From NCBI GenBank assembly GCA_036276035.1, contig DASUCM010000118.1, positions 1-7,178 of the forward strand: 7,178 bases of DNA. The letters run 5' to 3'. How positions within the stretch are numbered: position 1 is the stretch's first letter; every line of letters starts with the position of its first letter. Both the position numbers and the translations under genes were made by a program. A model generated the notes under the pieces. That model did no database searches and was not told the DNA's origin. It saw only the letters and a list, made by a program, of their open reading frames with translations. This DNA comes from JACDAF01 sp036276035. GTDB taxonomy: Bacteria; Chloroflexota; Limnocylindria; P2-11E. Positions 5,490 through 7,178 of this stretch are shown piece after piece.

Positions 5490-6566
5490 ATGGCGATCGA
5501 AGGCGCTCCCGCGATCAGCGAGGTCTCCGACGCGCAGCTCGCCGCGTGGCTCTCGGAGCGGGGTGAGCCGGCGTACCGCGCGCGGCAGATCCGGCGTCAC
5601 GCGGCGCGCACGGACGCGGGAGGGTGGGCCGACCTCACCGACCTCCCGCTGCGCCTGCGCGACGAGCTCGCGCGCTCGTTCCGCTGGAGCTCGGTCGAGC
5701 CGGTGACGGAGCAGGCGAGCGCCGATGGCGAGACGCGCAAGGCGCTCCTCGCGCTGAAGGACGGCCATCGCATCGAGACGGTGCTCATGCCGCACCACGG
5801 CGCGCGCAACTCGGTGTGCATCTCCACGCAGGCGGGCTGCCCGATGGCCTGCTCGTTCTGCGCGACGGGCGAGATGGGCCTCATCCGCAACCTCACCGCG
5901 GGCGAGATCGTCGACCAGGTGCGCCACTGGCAGCGCGCGCTCGCGGCCGAAGGGGATCGGGTCTCCCACGTCGTGTACATGGGGATGGGCGAGCCGTTCA
6001 ACAACTACGAGGCGACGCTCGCGTCGGCGCGGACCCTCATGGACCCGGAGGCCTTCGGCATCAGCCCGCGGCGGATCACGATCTCGACCTGCGGCGTCGT
6101 GCCGAAGATCGACGCCCTCGCGGAGGAGGGTCTTCCGATCAACCTCGCGATCTCGCTCCACGCGCCGGTCGACGCGATCCGCACCGCGATCATGCCGATC
6201 AACAGGCGGTGGAACATCGACGAGGTCCTCGCGTCGGCGGCGCGCTATGTGAAGCGGACGAAGCGGCGCGTGACCTTCGAGTACATCCTCCTCGGCGGCG
6301 TGAACGACTCGGCGGAGGCGGCCGCGCTCCTCGCGAGGCGGATCACCGAGCACCTCCGCCCCGGGGCCGCGCACGTGAACCTCATCCCGTACAACCCCGG
6401 GCCCGGCGGCTACCGGCGGCCGTCGGTCGAGGTCATGGAGCGGTTCGCGAAGACCCTCGACAGCGCGGGGATCGCCGCGACCGTGCGCATCAGCAAGGGC
6501 CAGGACATCGCCGCGGCCTGCGGCCAGCTGAAGGTGCCCGAGGGCAAGGCGGCGCCGGTCGCATGA
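5490..6566 (+). CDS. rlmN: RlmN, 23S rRNA (A2503-C2)/tRNA (A37-C2) methyltransferase
   Basis: This 358-residue radical SAM enzyme methylates carbon 2 of A2503 in 23S rRNA, at the entry of the peptide exit tunnel, and of A37 in some tRNAs. An N-terminal helical RNA-binding domain spans about 1-95 (AYRARQIRRHAAR, LTDLPLRLRDELA). The radical SAM core has the 4Fe-4S motif CPMACSFC with Cys117, Cys121 and Cys124, the SAM-binding block MGMGEPFNNY, and ISTCGVVPKI. Near the C-terminus RISKGQDIAAACGQL carries Cys344, equivalent to the cysteine that resolves the methyl-protein intermediate; the usual Arg-Gly here is Lys-Gly, a mild change. ALPHH-type Cfr resistance enzymes share this fold, but the context and lack of Cfr hallmarks favour housekeeping RlmN. 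The ATG start is clear from the conserved length and the preceding TAGCAT element. The stop overlaps the next gene as ATGA, so the two are probably co-translated. Confidence 0.95.
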   Translation: MAIEGAPAISEVSDAQLAAWLSERGEPAYRARQIRRHAARTDAGGWADLTDLPLRLRDELARSFRWSSVEPVTEQASADGETRKALLALKDGHRIETVLMPHHGARNSVCISTQAGCPMACSFCATGEMGLIRNLTAGEIVDQVRHWQRALAAEGDRVSHVVYMGMGEPFNNYEATLASARTLMDPEAFGISPRRITISTCGVVPKIDALAEEGLPINLAISLHAPVDAIRTAIMPINRRWNIDEVLASAARYVKRTKRRVTFEYILLGGVNDSAEAAALLARRITEHLRPGAAHVNLIPYNPGPGGYRRPSVEVMERFAKTLDSAGIAATVRISKGQDIAAACGQLKVPEGKAAPVA

Positions 6567-7033
6567 GCCCGTCGCTCGCCCTGCGGGTGATCCTGTTCAC
6601 GCTCGTCGCGCCCTTCGTCGTCGCGATCGTCGTGCCGGGGATCCTGCTCGACGGTGCGCGGCCCGTCGCGGCGCAGGGACTCCTGGTCAGCCTCGTTGGC
6701 GCCGCCATCTACGGCTGGACGGCGTGGAGCTTCGCGCACACCGGCCGGGGCACGCCGGCGCCGCTCGATCCGCCGAAGACCGTGGTCGCCGTCGGGCTCT
6801 ACCGCTGGGTGCGCAACCCGATGTACCTCGGCGTCCTGCTCATCATCGCCGGACAGGCGATCGCGTACGGCTCGCTGACCCTCGTCGTGTACGCGATCGT
6901 GATGTGGGTCGTGGTGCACGCGTTCGTCGTCCTCTACGAGGAGCCGGACCTGTTGCGCCGGTTCGGCGACTCCTACGAGGCGTATCGCCGCGCCGTGCCG
7001 CGCTGGGTCCCGCGGCCACCGAGGTCCGTATGA
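6563..7033 (+). CDS. small membrane methyltransferase of the isoprenylcysteine/phospholipid type
   Basis: This 156-residue integral membrane protein looks like the bacterial relatives of isoprenylcysteine carboxyl methyltransferase and phospholipid N-methyltransferases, SAM-dependent enzymes acting in the membrane. Hydrophobic segments lie at about 7-29, 37-57, 87-103 and 104-124. The signature region GLYRWVRNPMYLG (78-90) is followed, after the last membrane span, by EEPDLLRRFGDSYEAYRRAVPRW (126-148, written here as one conserved block), which together form the SAM pocket in this family. The substrate cannot be predicted; bacterial members are mostly uncharacterised. ATG 6563 overlaps the rlmN stop as ATGA, and the stop overlaps the next ATG at 7030 in the same way, indicating a co-translated rlmN - methyltransferase - VOC unit. 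An AAGG 13 bases upstream is a weak SD at best. Confidence 0.82.
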   Translation: MSPSLALRVILFTLVAPFVVAIVVPGILLDGARPVAAQGLLVSLVGAAIYGWTAWSFAHTGRGTPAPLDPPKTVVAVGLYRWVRNPMYLGVLLIIAGQAIAYGSLTLVVYAIVMWVVVHAFVVLYEEPDLLRRFGDSYEAYRRAVPRWVPRPPRSV

Positions 7034-7178
7034 CACCGCTCGCGAAGGACCTCGAGGTCGTGTTCGTCTACGTGAGCGACGTCGCTCGCTCGGTGTCGTT
7101 CTACCGCGATCTGCTCGGCATCCCGCTCCAGCAGGACGCGCACGACAGCGACTGGTATGCCGCGCGGTTCCCGAGCGG
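7030..7178 (+). CDS. VOC (glyoxalase/bleomycin-resistance-like) protein, N-terminal part
   Basis: Only the first 49 codons are in the window before it ends. The sequence LEVVFVYVSDVARSVSFYRDLLGIPL is the first beta-alpha-beta unit of the vicinal oxygen chelate fold, with the hallmark SD...S..FY..LLG pattern. Members include glyoxalase I, extradiol dioxygenases and drug-binding resistance proteins. The position that often holds a metal-binding His at the beginning of the first strand is Val here, which leans towards a non-metal or unusual member, though this is weak. The ATG overlaps the preceding stop as ATGA, and GAGGT at 7021-7025 is four bases upstream. Function and substrate are unknown. 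Confidence 0.8.
   Translation, partial: MTPLAKDLEVVFVYVSDVARSVSFYRDLLGIPLQQDAHDSDWYAARFPS

Noticed and set aside
4773..6374. Long - strand open frame (533 codons) antisense to fmt and rlmN
   Set aside because: Same reason: a low-complexity Arg/Ala/Asp-rich translation opposite conserved genes. The - strand frame at 3331-4455 fails in the same way.
1..7178. CRISPR, tRNA, rRNA, insertion sequence, riboswitch or phage/defence system
   Set aside because: No repeat arrays, cloverleaf-like segments, transposase motifs or non-coding gaps above 40 bases are present; the window is almost wholly filled by recognisable coding sequence.

Overview
This window is a tightly packed stretch of bacterial chromosome with very high GC (about 70% or more by eye, with codon third positions almost all G or C). 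It carries eight complete or partial housekeeping-type genes and one fragment of about ten codons, all on the + strand. No mobile element, CRISPR array, tRNA, rRNA, repeat array or terminator hairpin was seen. The source is probably a high-GC environmental bacterium. The guanylate kinase has a GKD P-loop and lysine-containing GMP-loop that I associate from memory with Chloroflexota, and the extended -10 elements next to start codons recall leaderless genes of Actinobacteriota and Chloroflexota. The lineage cannot be fixed from this sequence alone.

Layout from left to right: the last ~10 codons of an unknown upstream gene (1-35); an RluD-type 23S rRNA pseudouridine synthase (32-982); a divergent guanylate kinase that seems to start at CTG (979-1578); primosomal helicase PriA (1588-3792); peptide deformylase with an unusual N-terminal extension (3802-4482); methionyl-tRNA formyltransferase with no ordinary start codon (about 4479-5453); 23S rRNA/tRNA adenine-C2 methyltransferase RlmN (5490-6566); a small membrane protein of the isoprenylcysteine/phospholipid methyltransferase type (6563-7033); and the first 49 codons of a VOC (glyoxalase-like) protein running off the window (7030-7178).

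The genes join in two ways. Some are fused by stop/start overlaps of four bases (TTGA at 32, CTGA at 979, ATGA at 6563 and 7030, and possibly ATAG at 4479), which suggests translational coupling. Three others (priA, def, rlmN) have little or no Shine-Dalgarno sequence but have a TAGCNT hexamer ending 6-7 bases before the start codon, as expected for -10 promoter elements of leaderless mRNAs. In two of these the TAG of the hexamer is also the stop codon of the gene before.

Functionally this is a translation and replication-restart neighbourhood: Fmt puts the formyl group on initiator tRNA and Def removes it from nascent chains; RluD and RlmN modify 23S rRNA; Gmk supplies GDP; PriA restarts stalled forks. 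It resembles the widespread gmk-rpoZ-coaBC-priA-def-fmt-rsmB-rlmN cluster with rpoZ, coaBC and rsmB missing. I found no exotic new system; the most notable signals are the repeated leaderless-promoter pattern, the two non-standard start codons and the altered active site of Gmk.
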